From the NCBI GenBank assembly GCA_034769895.1, contig CM068367.1:126207927-126271926 (forward strand): a stretch of 64,000 bases of DNA, read 5' to 3'. This DNA comes from Magicicada septendecula (Eukaryota > Arthropoda > Insecta > Hemiptera > Cicadidae). Every line of letters starts with the position of its first letter. The first letter of the stretch is position 1. The notes below the pieces were generated by a model. That model saw nothing but the letters and a program-made list of their open reading frames with translations. It did no database searches and was not told the DNA's origin. Positions 22,166 to 34,126 of the stretch are shown piece by piece. Both the position numbers and the translations under genes were made by a program.

Positions 22166-22966
22166 CTAGTTTTCCGTCTGAGTGGTTGCACGGCCTGGAG
22201 TGTACCCACCACGGCCTCTGTTAGCAGTTCCACTACTTCCCGGTGCTCCTCGGTTGTTGCTCTCTCCTCTCCGTGGTTGATTGTTTTGGTTAGACTCGGT
22301 GTTGTTTTGCTGACAATTCCTTTCTTTATGGCACCTGTAACAGGTCGTTCTGCTGCCGTAGTTCTCACAATGACACTCTCCACATCGCCAGTTCTCTTGT
22401 CTATTGCTATTATTATTACCTCCTCTCGTCCCTCTATAATGGTTTGGTGTCCCCCTGGGCTGGTAATGTCTTTCGTTTGTGTATGGTGCGGGCGGATTCG
22501 GGCGCCTCCCCGTCTCTCGTTCTCTAATGTTTTGAAAAATATCTAGTATTTGCTCTAGTTCATTTATGTCTTCCACTTCCCGCGTCATTAAATTGACCTG
22601 AATTTCTCTTGGCAAGTGTTTACTTATGTACCATACAAACGATCGGAATGGTAACGGAGGCTCTAAATATTTCACCTCATTATATAACCGCATCACGTAC
22701 AGAGTCACATTATCCCCCTGGGCCCCAAAATTGCCTTTTCCCATAATTTTACTATGTAACCCCACTTGCTCCTCCTCGGACCAGTATTTACTTCGGAAGG
22801 CACTCTCAAAACTTAAATAATCTCCCCATTCTACTTTATGTACTTCTGCCCACACTGCAGAGCTCCCTTTGAAACATTTCATTATTTTTAATAACTTAAC
22901 CTCCCAATTATTATTACAAAACTGATTATATTCTTTTACTCTATTTAGAAATTGCATGGGGTGTAC
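22166..22966 (-). pseudogene. Gypsy Gag core with RanBP2-type zinc finger
   Basis: The C-terminal two thirds of Gag are joined upstream to the coiled-coil N-terminus but cut by the hAT insertion at the VHP codons. Residues about 1-145 counted from MQFLNRVKEY are the retrotransposon gag core (YLSFESAFRSKYW, GDNVTLYVMRLYNEV). Instead of a CCHC knuckle it has W190-x-C192-x2-C195-x3-N199-x6-C206-x2-C209 (NWRCGECHCENYGSRTTCYR), which matches the RanBP2-type zinc finger spacing exactly. An Asn/Arg/Gly-rich tail follows. Such fingers bind single-stranded RNA or ubiquitin; here RNA packaging is the likely role (inference). Confidence 0.8.
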
Positions 22967-25776
22967 CAGTGGCGGCTTCAGAGGGGGCTATGGGGGCCAT
23001 GCCCCCCCCCCCCCCGAGAACCTAAGACACTTTTCCTAACTCATTATTTAGACTATCCAAATGGGTAAAAATATTAGTGGATATGACAAAAGTTATTACG
23101 GTTAAAACTATATGTCCGTAGTGGGCGTGGTATTGGTATGCGTAATATTTCTAATACGTAGGGTAGAGACCACAGTGAAGGCCACTTCTATAGTGAATGC
23201 CACCTGTGAGTATTTCGTTAATTAAAAAAATATCGAATAACGCTAGAAATCTCCAGAAGAAGCTGTTGTTAATAAAGTGATTACTCAGCACTTACAGCAA
23301 GTTCAAGAAAACCGTGAGCGGTTGGGTCCCATAATTGAAAGTATTATCTTTTTGGGACGACAAAATATCCCCCTTCGTGGACATCGAGACGATGGTAACC
23401 TCCACCTCCAAGAAGATCCAAGTCCCATAAATGAGGGAAACTTCAGGGAGCTCTTAAGGTTTCGTATTTCATCAGGTGACCACATACTGAAAAAACACCT
23501 TGATAACTCATCTGCACGGGCAACATACATTGGGAAAAACACCCAAAATAGCCTGATTGAATGTTGTGGAAAGGAAATCACACGTGTCATATTGAACAGA
23601 GTGCGACAGTCTGGCTGTTTTAGCATACTATTTGATGAAACCACAGACATATCCCACACTGAACAACTGTCTCTTACTTTGAGGTATGTTTATAATGGTT
23701 GTATTTGTGAAGACTTCATCACATTTATTGATGCATATGATGCCATCCAAGATAAGGAGGGAAATGAAAATGGCGTACAACTTGAAAGCAAACTAACAGG
23801 AGAGGTACTTGGAAAAATTGTTGTAAATATCGTCAAAGAGTTGCTCCTTGACGTCAACAACTGTGTAGGCATTGGGACAGATAGTTGCAGTGTAATGTCA
23901 TCTGAGCTCGTTGGCGCTGTCTGTGAAATACGTCGTGAAGCAACGCATGCATGTTGGTGTCCTTGCTTAAATCACGCATTGAATAACTCGCTGTCTAAAT
24001 CAAACAACGTAGCAAGTGTCCGAAACTCGATTGGTATAATGAAATCAGTAACATCATTTTTCAATATGTCTGCAAAGAGAAATGGCGTTTTACGTAAGTT
24101 TTTGGAAAAAAGAAACGATGATTTAGGTGTGTTTTTGGGGAAACAGCTACCGGGGCTTTGTGAAACACGTTGGGTGGAGAGGCATGATACTGTGCTCAAG
24201 TTTTGTGAAGCTCTTACTTATCTGATTGAAGCTATGGAATCAATTTCTGGCTGGACGGATTTGACTACTTCCTCCAACGCAACTGCACTGATCACCTCCC
24301 TATGTGATGTACAGTTCATTTCGGCAATGATTTCTTTGATCGATGTATTGAAACACACACTTCCACTGAGCAGAAGGCTCCAGACTCCGTCCCTTGATTT
24401 AAGAAAAGCTTCTGATGCTATTCAGGATACACTTTCCGTACTGAAAAAGAAAAGGCAAAAGTGTGACGAGACATTTTCTGAGGTGTTTTGTGAAGTCAAG
24501 GAATTGTGCTCTCAACTCGGAGTTGAAATAAAACTTCCTCGTGTAACAGCACGGACCAAATTACACATCAAACACGCCAGAAGAATATTACAAGAAATAT
24601 ACATACATTCCCCTACTTGACAATGTGATTACAGATCTCATTTCAAGATTTCCCAAAGACTCATTGGATTGTTTTGGACTTCGTGTATTGATTCCAACTG
24701 TTGTTGTTAAGGACAATCCCAAGGACGGTGCCAGTGATGTACACAAAGAACTGGATGAAGAAAATATGCAGCTCCAAAACTTGATTGACAAATTCGCACC
24801 CATACTTGGGCTAAGGAAAAGCGATGGGTATCTGGTAAATAGTGAATTCAAACTTTGGCGGGAAAAATGGGAAAGGGAAAACAGATGTAAGGGTAAACTT
24901 CCTGCAACCGCTATTGAAGCGATGGACGCTTGTGATAAGGACATGTTTCCATCAATTTACTCCTTATTAAAAATGCTGGCAACTCTTCCCTTTAGCGTGG
25001 CGTCTGCTGAGAGAACTTTCTCCACCTTGCGTTGTTTGAAGACGTGGCAGAGGGCAAGGATGGGTGAAGAAAGATTGTCCGGACTATGCTTGTTACACAC
25101 TCACAGAGACATTGAAATTGACGTAGACTCAGTGATTGAACGATTTGCAAACAGTGGAAATAGGAGGAGAATAGATTTTGTTGTTTAGGTTTAAGCTTTT
25201 AACAAACTTTTATTAAGGTGTTACTATGTATTGTTATTCTCGTGTTTGAAATAAATAAATAGTATTATAAACATGTATTTCAAGTTTAATTCCTATATCC
25301 AAGCTTTGGGTTTGACCGTTTATTAGCTTATTTAATTTTGAGGGTTTTAGGGGTAAGCTGCCCTTAAAATTAAAATGTTTTAAATGAAAAAAACGCCTGG
25401 ACGAATTACAAAACTGATCCAGACTTTTTTACTGATTATAGCACATCCTATGTATTTATAGGAGAAAGAATCAGGCGAAGTTGTATACAAAAAGTACCAA
25501 ATTTGCTTATACATATGTTTCATTACATAACAAAATGACGATATATTTCACTGAATGAATAATTTAAAAACACCATCGAATCAGGAAATATTTTCAAAAA
25601 GTAACTCATTTAAATCGTATTTGCAGGAGTTAAATGACCTTAAAATGCCACTTCTAAAGTCTAAATTTGCAAACATTTTGAGGGAGGGCCCCCGCCCCTC
25701 CTCTGCTGGGGGTATTCCATACCCCCAGGCTTCCCCGTATGGCCCCCCCCGAAAAGATGGTCTGTAGCCGCCACTG
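22967..25776 (+). mobile_element. hAT transposon inserted in gypsy gag
   Basis: Termini are CAGTGGCGGCTTCAGAGG at the left and ...GTAGCCGCCACTG at the right. An exact 8-bp duplication GGGTGTAC (22959-22966 and 25777-25784) flanks it, the hAT signature. Removing one copy restores the gag reading frame across VHP. The 2810-bp element carries a transposase lacking its N-terminal zinc finger, so it is an internally damaged copy. Confidence 0.93.
23277..25188 (+). pseudogene. hAT transposase (DUF4371 / hATC type), broken
   Basis: Two frames (23277-24620 and 24625-25188) joined by one frameshift near 24615 match the hAT group that includes ZMYM- and p52rIPK-like proteins. Features are SSGDHILKKHLDNSSARATY (DUF4371 start), ILFDETTDISHTEQL with a catalytic-type Asp, GIGTDSCSVMSS, CLNHALNNSL, a Trp-containing LCETRWVERHD, and the hATC dimerisation region near the end (LPFSVASAERTFSTLR). 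The TTF zinc finger normally at the N-terminus is not found between the left terminus and 23276. Confidence 0.88.
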
Positions 25777-25784
25777 GGGTGTAC

Positions 25785-26725
25785 CCCCCTATTCTCGCAA
25801 CTAAATAACTCTAGTTCGATGTCATTGTTTACTTCTCGCGTTATTAATATTCTTTCCGTAACACTGTTTAGTTTTTTACTTATCTCCCCACTTAATTCAT
25901 CTTTGGTATTGGTCAATTTTTGTTCGATCAAGTTAAATTAATCAAGATTAAGCCTTTTAATAACTGTATTTCGGACTTATGACTATATGTCGTTTCGTTA
26001 AACCTGCTGTCAATATTCTCATTAATTTCTACAATTTTATTTGCAAAAGTCAATTGACATTCACTTATTTTATACTCCATATCAGCGCTGTATTCATTTA
26101 TTTTGCTTTCACAAATGCTTTCTATTTCACTACATTGTTCCCTAACTTGTACTTTTATCTCATCTACTACTTGTGCATTTACATAGCTTAGTTTAATTTC
26201 TACACTTTCTTTGAATTCGTTAATTTGTGCTTTAACTGACTCTACTACTTGTTCTTGAATAACACTACATCGTTCATCTATATCGTTTATACGTTTATCA
26301 ATATTAAAGTTTTGTAGTTTCATTTTATTAATGTCGTTCTTTATTTCATCAAATTTATGGTCATTTATATCAAGTCGTTTATTTAATACATCAAACTTAT
26401 TATTAAAATCACTATTTCTTACCATGTTTTCAGACATAGTTTGTACCAGGTTGAATATATCATTCATCGACCATTCTTTTTCTTTAGTTTTAGTCCCTAC
26501 GGGAGTGGAATTTGCTCCCGCCTCACTAATTACTACAGATTGTGTTAAATTACTTTCGTCTAAACTAAGTTCATATATTCGGCTTGGAGTTGTCTCCAGC
26601 CCCGAATCATTCGCTACCACTGATTCAATTGGAATAATTGGCATTAAGCCACCTCCTGACTCACTCATAACTACCGAGTTGGTCAGATTCATTTCATTCT
26701 TCTCTATATTTTCCATCTTTGTCAA
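25785..26725 (-). pseudogene. Gypsy Gag N-terminal coiled coil
   Basis: The frame starts MTKMENIEKNEMNLTNSV at 26725 and runs to a TGA near 25932; a one-base shift then continues as EQKLTNTKDELSGEISKK to the hAT target duplication at 25784. It is rich in Asn, Lys, Glu and Ile with heptad spacing (FNNKFDVLNKRLDINDHKFD), a long coiled coil. The short-repeat part near the start (SVVMSESGG / SVVISEAGA) is an internal duplication. It is the amino end of the Gag described at 22166. Confidence 0.82.
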
Positions 26726-26883
26726 TTAATTTGAATACACAATAAACTATATAAACTATATAATTAACTATATAAAACTTCATTAAACATTTATATTTTT
26801 TGACACACACACCCTCACTTCCCAAATAACCCGTTCTGCAGCTTAATTAGGTCTGGCGAGTGTAGTAAAAAATTACACTCGCC

Positions 26884-26903
26884 GTCCCTGTTTCGGGGGC
26901 CAA
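26884..26903 (-). promoter_or_regulatory. Gypsy primer-binding site
   Basis: Directly inside the 5' LTR on the minus strand is TTGGCCCCCGAAACAGGGAC, the position and CCCGAAACAGGGAC form of a tRNA primer-binding site. The exact tRNA was not identified. Confidence 0.7.
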
Positions 26904-28085
26904 TGAAACAATATTAATTCCTTTATATTAATTATTAACTCTTACCTTAGGGTGCTTCTCCAAGGTTCTACAGACGAACACACAGCTGCAGAAAGGATTA
27001 TTTGAGACAAACAGTACAAAGATACATACACAGTTTATATTTAAACAAATAGCGTCTGGTTTATTGGACAAATTAATTATTTAGTTTTCTTTGATAACAA
27101 TTAAAGTTCTAATTTCTTTTGTGAATATGCTCTTCATTAGTAACATATGAAATCCAACAAATTAATGAAATAAACATTTCTTAATATAACATTTCTTAGA
27201 CTACGACAAATTATTTATATTTTTAATGAACCAGTACGTTTATTTTTCTTTGTTTAATTTATATCTTTCCCTTAGAGATCTCTCTTGTTTAATAAAATGT
27301 CTATAAATGTAAGTGTTACAACATAGTAGTTAAAACTTGGTACTCATCCTAGTAGGGCTTCGCTCCGACTGGTGATACTTACTTTGAAAGTCGCGGTATA
27401 CTCATTAGAATAATTTTATTTCTGTTGTTACTGCGTTTTACTGATCACAAAATCTTTGTTCACACATAAAATGGTATTGGTCCAAGTAACTTTATCGGGA
27501 CAAGCACTGATAGCTTTTCTACTAGTTGACCGCTTTCTTAGTTTGTACACACTTCCACTACTGTTTATAATGAGTTCACTGTTTTTAACTAAATGTTCAC
27601 TAATTTGATTTAATATTCCCATATGTGTTAATATTAAGTCGGCCGACGTAACTTTGCTCGAGCACTTAGATGGTTAGGTTTTCTGGCCGCGTGGCCATGA
27701 GTTGCAATAGAATGAACTCATTACTAAGCTAAGGCGGTAATACACGGATGTTCATCTAGTCACGTGATCAACAGTCTGCGCTCCAATTGGTGCTTTTTAA
27801 AAGGCGCTATAAAGCAGGCATGGGGTTTTGCAACATTTTGCCGCCTGGTGAAATGTATGACTTGACGTTATTTTCTCCGTGACTCACGGCTGACGCAAAA
27901 CTGTGTGTTGTTTCATAATCTGTCTGGACTGTTTGAGTGCGGAGACAAAACACAGACGTTTTGTTTTGTAATAACACTACATACGTGGTTGACTAACTCG
28001 AGGTTCTAAAAAGGTGAATAATGACTACCTGGGGAATACACTTGATTCACAATTTCATTTTTTCATACAATTCTGTACCATTACA
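26904..28085 (-). repeat. 5' LTR of the 13-kb gypsy element
   Basis: 1182 bp, starting TGTAATGGTACAG on the minus strand and ending ATTGTTTCA at 26904. It matches the left LTR with scattered substitutions and a few short indels, so the element is not ancient. The 64-codon minus frame (27622-27428) is also open here. Confidence 0.93.
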
Positions 28086-28358
28086 AGTGGCATATTTATT
28101 TGGGAGGAGGGATGAACGGGACTGGACTCCCTCCCCAGAGGGGCGAAAGTTGACAAGAAATTGCTATTCTCTTAATTTTTAAGCTGTTTTATTAATATGC
28201 TATGCTAACCCTAATGGAGTAGTAACCCTTTATTAAATATAGCTCTACAAACAAGTTTATTACATAGCATTTGCATTACTCTTCATTTGTTTTAACTTTT
28301 GTATAAAGCTAACTCGACTGGCCCCCCCCCCCCAGGCCAAATTCTAGATACGCTACTG
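28086..28358 (+). mobile_element. hAT-type MITE copy 2, right part
   Basis: With 15127-15131 this forms one MITE split by the gypsy insertion. It ends ...CAAATTCTAGATACGCTACTG, an imperfect inverted match to its CAGTGGCATATTTATTTGG start, followed by CTTACAAC. The left flank is ATTACAAC, a 7/8 match, so the target duplication is about 8 bp (hAT type). A C-run near 28321-28333 precedes the right end. Confidence 0.78.
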
Positions 28359-28366
28359 CTTACAAC

Positions 28367-29149
28367 ATATGAGAGAGATGGAGGGAGAGGTGCAACCACA
28401 ACCACCAAAATATAAAAACTAATTGTGTCACCAAGAGGCTGTATCCTAAAGTTGCCAAAAATTATGAAATGTAAGCACAATGTAACAGAATTTTGGAATT
28501 TTATTTTAAACTGTGTTAATTCAACTTTTTTTGTCAGTGGATTGTGAGCTGCAATGTACTTGTAAGAAGCAGTTTTTTTTGTAAAGAATTAATATACTAG
28601 TACTTAAAGAAAAAGGTATTATCCAGTGATGCCTGGCTGGTGGCGCCAAAAATAGGGGACAGGGTACAAGTTTTAAATGAATGGCTGTCATTCTGTATTT
28701 CTCATTATGCTTCCACAATTGTGAATACAACATACAGATGTTAGTATAGGGTAAACACTCTCCATATAACTTTTATAAAAATACCATAATTTACGTAGTT
28801 ACAAAAATAAAATAACTGTTAAAAATGCATAAATTTTAAATGTTTCCAGCGCTAGTTATAAACCTAGATTTGCAATCTTCAAAGAAGATTTATAATCATT
28901 CATAAAAACTAACTGAATGTGGTTGTAAACATAAAACAAAAAAATAAACAGTATGTTGAGAACGGCCAACGATCTTATACAGCACATCTACCACAAGGTT
29001 GTAGTAGTTCAGCAAGATCTTCTATTGCATATTATTTCTCCTGAGCTGTGACAGCTGAATGCACATGCTGGCTTGCCAACATAAAATTCCGGTAACTGAT
29101 GTCGGAAAGTATGGTTTGTTTTGGGACTATAAACCTTACCATCAGCACT
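28367..29149. other. AT-rich intronic DNA, no gene recognised
   Basis: Nothing recognisable as coding. The remaining open stretches lack domain features. Confidence 0.6.
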
Positions 29150-29360
29150 GTCACTTAACTGAGTAACATAGCAATAATTTTCTCCATTCAGCCATTTTGT
29201 TCCACAGTCTTTTCCATCTTTTCATTCCCATATTCCTAAAATCATCCTGAGCAAACTCAATCCATCTCTTCCTTGACCTTCCTCTTGATCTCCTACCTAC
29301 TGGCCTCCATTCTAGAATTTTTCTGGGAATTCTGTGTGGTTCCATCTTCACTGTGTTCCA
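29150..29360 (-). pseudogene. RTE-type LINE, C-terminal fragment
   Basis: The minus frame reads HRIPRKILEWRPVGRRSRGR, then RKRWIEFAQDDFRNMG and a Trp-rich end (EWRKLLL). This pattern is the conserved C-terminal tail of RTE-like endonuclease-reverse transcriptases in insects. Only the tail remains. Confidence 0.7.
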
Positions 29361-29899
29361 GCCAGGCTATCCTACTATACCAGCTCCATGTATTATATTA
29401 TTTATCTTATAATTCCTTCATATTTTCCATGAGTCATCTTTAATTTGCACTGGAAGCTTTCTTTCTGAGGGTTTGATCTGCTACTATGATCGTTTTGAGC
29501 AGACTGCTACCCACACTGAAAGAATCCTCCTCAATCTTGAGGACTGGAATTTTCTGTAGAGGTTTTCCCCTTAGCTATTGTGCTCCCTTTAGTCAATGGG
29601 GACTGGACACCAAGATGATATATGATGGATTGGTGCCGGGAATCTGCTTAATTCATGCCATGAATCTGTGAATATAGGTCATATAGTCACATTGTGTGAA
29701 TGTCTTCAGACGTCTAATGTTTTCTACACTGTATGAGTTGGATTTGTTGGTACAGCTGGTTTGAAACTTGAATTTATGATTCTCCATCAGATAACACTAC
29801 GCACTACTCAGAGTTTTGTTGCCGTGTAGGTCATCATCATCTTCAAGGATTAAACCAAGGATGGTTTGTTCCAGTCTCAAACAGGCAAAGTCTAGAGCT

Positions 29900-30560
29900 G
29901 GTCACTCAAGCACGTCCTCAGACGTTCCACACCTCTCCGTCCCCTCGGCTTATAGTTCCATAGTTATTTAGGGATGCAGCAGTCATTCATTTGGCAAAGA
30001 TGTTCCCACCAATTCAGCCGATATTGGGCAATCCTGTCGAGTATACGCATAATATTCAGTTCCTGCTGTACATCTGTGGGAAGGGCCATCATTTTGGAGA
30101 ATTTTAGGCATGTTTCTTTACTTGCTGACTTAAGAGTTCACCTAATGGTCCCACACATATGGTTGAACTTATGCAACTTACTCACGATGTCGGTTGCATT
30201 ATAAGACACACTGTAGCCCGGGTATTCAAAATCGCTGACTTGTTCCAGGACAGTACCATCTATAACAATTTTGTCCATACGGGATCAGTTCCACAAAAAG
30301 CCATCACCTTGGTTTTAAGTGTGGATATTTGTATTCCAGAGTCTTTGTAGGTTCGATTTAACAAATGTATACCCATCAACAACCTGTTTTATTAGTCCAA
30401 CAGAATAGCCTGATCGTCCGCAAACAACAAAGTGTCAATTGTAGAGTGACTAATCATAAAATGCTCTGGAAGACACATAAGCCAATTTTGTATGACATCG
30501 TTAATATATAAACTAAAAAGAGAAGGTGCCACCTATATTGTACTATATGGCACCTACATT
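29900..30560 (-). pseudogene. RTE-type LINE reverse transcriptase remnant
   Basis: Read on the minus strand from 30540 downward: APSLFSLYINDVIQNWL, the catalytic LLFADDQAILL, ISTLKTKVMAFCGTDP, VIDGTVLEQVSDFEYPGYSV, then a decayed RILDRIAQYRLNWWEHL. The order and spacing match the RT palm and thumb of RTE-like LINEs. Several stops and shifts are present. It ends in its own C-terminal tail, so it is probably a separate copy from the fragment at 29150. Confidence 0.72.
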
Positions 30561-30599
30561 GCTTCTGAGACTTCTTACCAACCTTCAATCTCACCAAAA

Positions 30600-31290
30600 T
30601 AGGAGGAAAACTACAAATTAAAGAAAATTAAATACCTATATAAGACAGTTTTTAAAATTCCAGTTTGCTTACTAAAATTTCCTCCAGACTTCTTACGGCA
30701 GTTAAAAAAATAAATAAGTGCAACAACAATCCACATGTTTTCATTTGTATGATAATTATAATCTGAATTTGTTATTAACAATTTTACCTGATGGTTGTGT
30801 GTTTATCAGTTGTGTGGCCTCCACTTGTAAAGTCATGCATCATACGCATGAGTACAAAAACACAGATGACTACACTGCAGCCTGTATCTGGGGACTTCTA
30901 CCTACATTACAATTTCCCCTACACTTCATGTGTTAGACTGCCTTCTATAATATCCAATGCTTTTCTCACCACTCCAAAATTTCCATGATAGTCTCGGTTC
31001 CTAATATCATAAGTAAGTAACAAACTGAATATTAAACTAAAAATCACCTGTGGGATAAGAACTCAAATAAATAGATGGCAACCATAGGGTTGTCTCAGCT
31101 GGGTTTGATATTGTTACTAACATTCAGTCTCCTTAATTTTTCTGATCCATTTCTCTCTGACAATTCTTGATTTCTTCCCACTCTGATGCAATTAGGTATC
31201 TGAATCCAAAAATGTCTTTCATTTCATACCTCTAATCTAGAACATCTTCACCCTTAAGCACAAGAGGTCATATTGTATCAAGAATAATCA
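30600..31290. other. AT-rich intronic DNA, no gene recognised
   Basis: Two short open stretches overlap near 30718-30988 but show no known domain. Treated as non-coding. Confidence 0.55.
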
Positions 31291-31298
31291 GTCACCAC

Positions 31299-31732
31299 CA
31301 GGGGCATATTTATGGGGGGAGGTGGGAGGATGAACGGAACCGGACCCCCCAGAGGGTCAAAAAATTGATAAATTTTGTTAATCTCTTAATTTTTCGGCTG
31401 TTTTATTTTATTTTTTCTTCAGCTGTGTACACTAATATAGTAGTATTTTTTTCTGAAATATACAAACAATACACAGCATTAGGGTATACGTTTGAAATAT
31501 GAAAGAAATATACGAAAATCAATTCAGTCAATAAGTATCTTTTAACAGTGTTTCAATAACACATTTGTATTGTGGTTTATTACTGTTTACTTTAATGGGA
31601 CTTATTTCAGGATGTTATCATGTGTTTTTCAGTCACTTTAAATAGTAATGATGATTAGTCTGTAATTGTTTTTCTTTTGTACGAAGCTGACCTGACCCCA
31701 GACCCCTAAAGCAAATTCTAGATACACCACTC
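31299..31732 (+). mobile_element. hAT-type MITE copy 3
   Basis: 434 bp, starting CAGGGGCATATTTATGGGGG and ending AAATTCTAGATACACCACTC, the same terminal pattern as the MITEs at 10562 and 28086. Flanks GTCACCAC and GTCATCAC differ at one base, an 8-bp target duplication. More diverged than the other two copies. Confidence 0.72.
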
Positions 31733-32251
31733 GTCATCACATGAGGAGTGGTTTGAACTTCAAAATCTCTTAGTATAATAGATACAATTTTATACTATAT
31801 AGTTTTTGCTAATGGAAACAAACTTGGCAAAATAGATGAAAGTATGAGTGTTCTCTGTAGGACCTGCATTCAGATCCTTGACAGAGAAGTGGATGACTGT
31901 ATTAGGAGAAACACACACACACACTAGTACTTGGAAGAAAAATACATGGACCCAAAAGCAGCAGGAGATCAAGGAAAGGTGGCTGCATGATACAGAATAA
32001 GATGTGTATTGGCAGCCCTATGTTGTGTCAGAGAGTAAGGGTAATATACTAAAAGTTACCCTTTAAAACTAATAATAAAACTGCAAAAAGATTTTAAATA
32101 AATTCTCTCTCATTCATTGTAATAATGCTTTCTAATTCAAATAAGCAGTCTTATTATTATTTTATTTATGAATGTCATTTTTGTATACAAATTGTTAAAA
32201 CATAGACAAAAAATCTGTATTATTATTATCCAGATTAAGATGAATCCTTAC

Positions 32252-32620
32252 CTGTAATCAAAATGCTTATCTTTGCCTTGAAGAAAACTGGTAAACATAT
32301 TTGAACGAAACTCTTCCATCAGAAGTCGTTTTTCTGTATCAGAAATATTCACAGCTGTTTGACCCTCTTTACTTTTAGCACTTTTATCTTTGTGCCTGGC
32401 TGTACTATCTGTACATTCACCCCAAAGTTTAGTGTCTGTTTCGCTATGTTCAGAATTATTATCACTATCTTTTTCCTCTTCTTCACCACAAGTAATATGT
32501 TTTTCTTCTTCTTCATCTTCATCCTCTTCTTCCATCTGGTCATCTTCTGCCTCCTGTTGTCGATGCTTTAATTTTGCTTCTTCATCTCTTTCTATTTGTT
32601 CCAGTATAATATTTACAAAC
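32252..32620 (-). CDS. CCDC97: CCDC97 coding exon 3
   Basis: The acceptor ...TATTTCAG is followed by G-TTT-GTA-AAT; the G completes the Thr codon begun by AC in exon 2. The exon encodes FVNIILEQIERDEEAKL, a long Glu/Asp-rich run (EEEDEDEEEEK), a Ser/Lys-rich linker, then SDTEKRLLMEEFRSNMFTSF and LQGKDKHFDY, the conserved block before the C-terminal acidic motif of CCDC97. It ends with AG before GTAAGG (phase 2). The fit of both splice phases to neighbouring exons makes the assignment firm. Confidence 0.9.
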
Positions 32621-32759
32621 CTGAAATACACACATGTTCTCTTTACATGTCCCAAATAGTTTTTGTCAAGTTCTCAATTTCTTTAGTATGATGATATACA
32701 CAAACATGTATTTATAAAATAAATGTAGACCTATTCAGAAACACAAGTGAGCATGTATG

Positions 32760-32873
<114 letters not shown>

Positions 32874-34126
32874 TTGGTAAGCACTCAACTCTTGAATCAC
32901 TGAGAACTTTTCTGCCCAATGAAACATCTGAAAAGTAAAATAATACAATTTTTGTAATGAGTGCTTTGAAAATACAATTCAAATTTGAACCACCTTCATA
33001 ATACAGAATACATGAATTGGTTACTCTACAGAAAAAAGCTTAGGATTCATTAAACTTGTATGTCTGAAGTTTTTTAAAGTATTTTTTATAGAAAAAACAA
33101 CATGCAGTTTGAGTATATTATGGATAATATTATTTTACATATGGCCTATGGTGAATTCTTCTGGCTATGTGTAGCCAGAGAACATAAATAGGGTTAGACA
33201 CCCACAACTTACAGTGCCAGTAATAAAAATTAATAACAAAAAAAATAATATGAGACTAATGCTATTATTTTCAAAGAATATAACACACCGTCTTATATAC
33301 TATTGTATACACTACTGTCATAATATTCTTTGTAGTTTTCTACCTCTCAGAAATCCTAGCGTAAAATAATTGTATACTGTATTGCCTTGAAGAGAATTCT
33401 CACATGGCAGAAAAAGCTTACATACGTTCTGCATATGTGCCAGTTTTATTTCAAAAACAAAAACATTCAGTACATAGTCTATGTGATGTAAAAACTATTG
33501 TTGTTGTTTTTAACCCCTTGTTTTGTGTGACTGTTTAAATCAATGTATTAGGCAGACTTATGTAATGGTATGGTATAATGTGCTTTATGTGATTAGTAAG
33601 AGTGTAGCCTCATAATAAAGAACCACGTATGCGCTATATTTTGTTTGCAGGTTAGGGAGTAGTTTGCTTATGTCACACAGCTTTACCCATCTCATGTGGG
33701 AAGTCTCTTCACAGTCATACAGTACCTAAAAGTTCAGATAAATTTTATATAAAAAATTCCCTTGAACGAATATTGTGTTGATTCTTTAGAAAATTATTAT
33801 TTTTCGTTTACATTATTCTTTGTCTCTTATTCTTTGTAAACCTCAATCCTAGTAACAGTGGTTGACTCCAAATCTAAAGTTATCAGGTCAACCCAATCAT
33901 TCATTAATAAATAAATAAATGTCATTTGTCATTGTTTATCATTTTGATTGGTGTTGTTTCTCTTTTAAAAACAATTTCTGTAGGTCTTAACTTCATTACT
34001 GACCTTCATCTAGCATTTCTTCCAAGAATTTTTCTCTTTAATATTATAATAATGTTAACTATTGTTCACAATTGTGTCCCAGGTAATTTTCTTCTGATGA
34101 AACTTTACTGTACCTTTTTTCTCAGT

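Larger units (their letters stand above)
15132..28085 (-). mobile_element. 13-kb Ty3/gypsy LTR retrotransposon with both LTRs
   Basis: The two LTRs (15132-16305 and 26904-28085) run TGTAA...TTTCA on the minus strand and differ only by scattered changes. AGTG duplications flank the element (15128-15131 and 28086-28089), and joining the flanks recreates the uninterrupted MITE start seen at 10562. In transcription order it has right LTR, primer-binding site, gag with N-terminal coiled coil, protease, RT, RNase H, integrase, a 2.5-kb region with little coding, polypurine tract and left LTR. A hAT element (22967-25776) splits gag. A few frameshifts break the coding frames. Confidence 0.93.
3117..32251 (-). 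other. CCDC97: CCDC97 intron 3 (29.1 kb, phase 2)
   Basis: The donor on the minus strand is ...GATTACAG|GTAAGG at 32252/32251 and the acceptor is TAACAG at 3117. The intron interrupts a Ser codon (AG|T). It is packed with nested mobile elements listed separately. On the sense of the transcript the first Tigger and the 13-kb gypsy lie in the same direction as CCDC97, while the second Tigger, the Jockey LINE and the hAT lie antisense. Confidence 0.85.
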
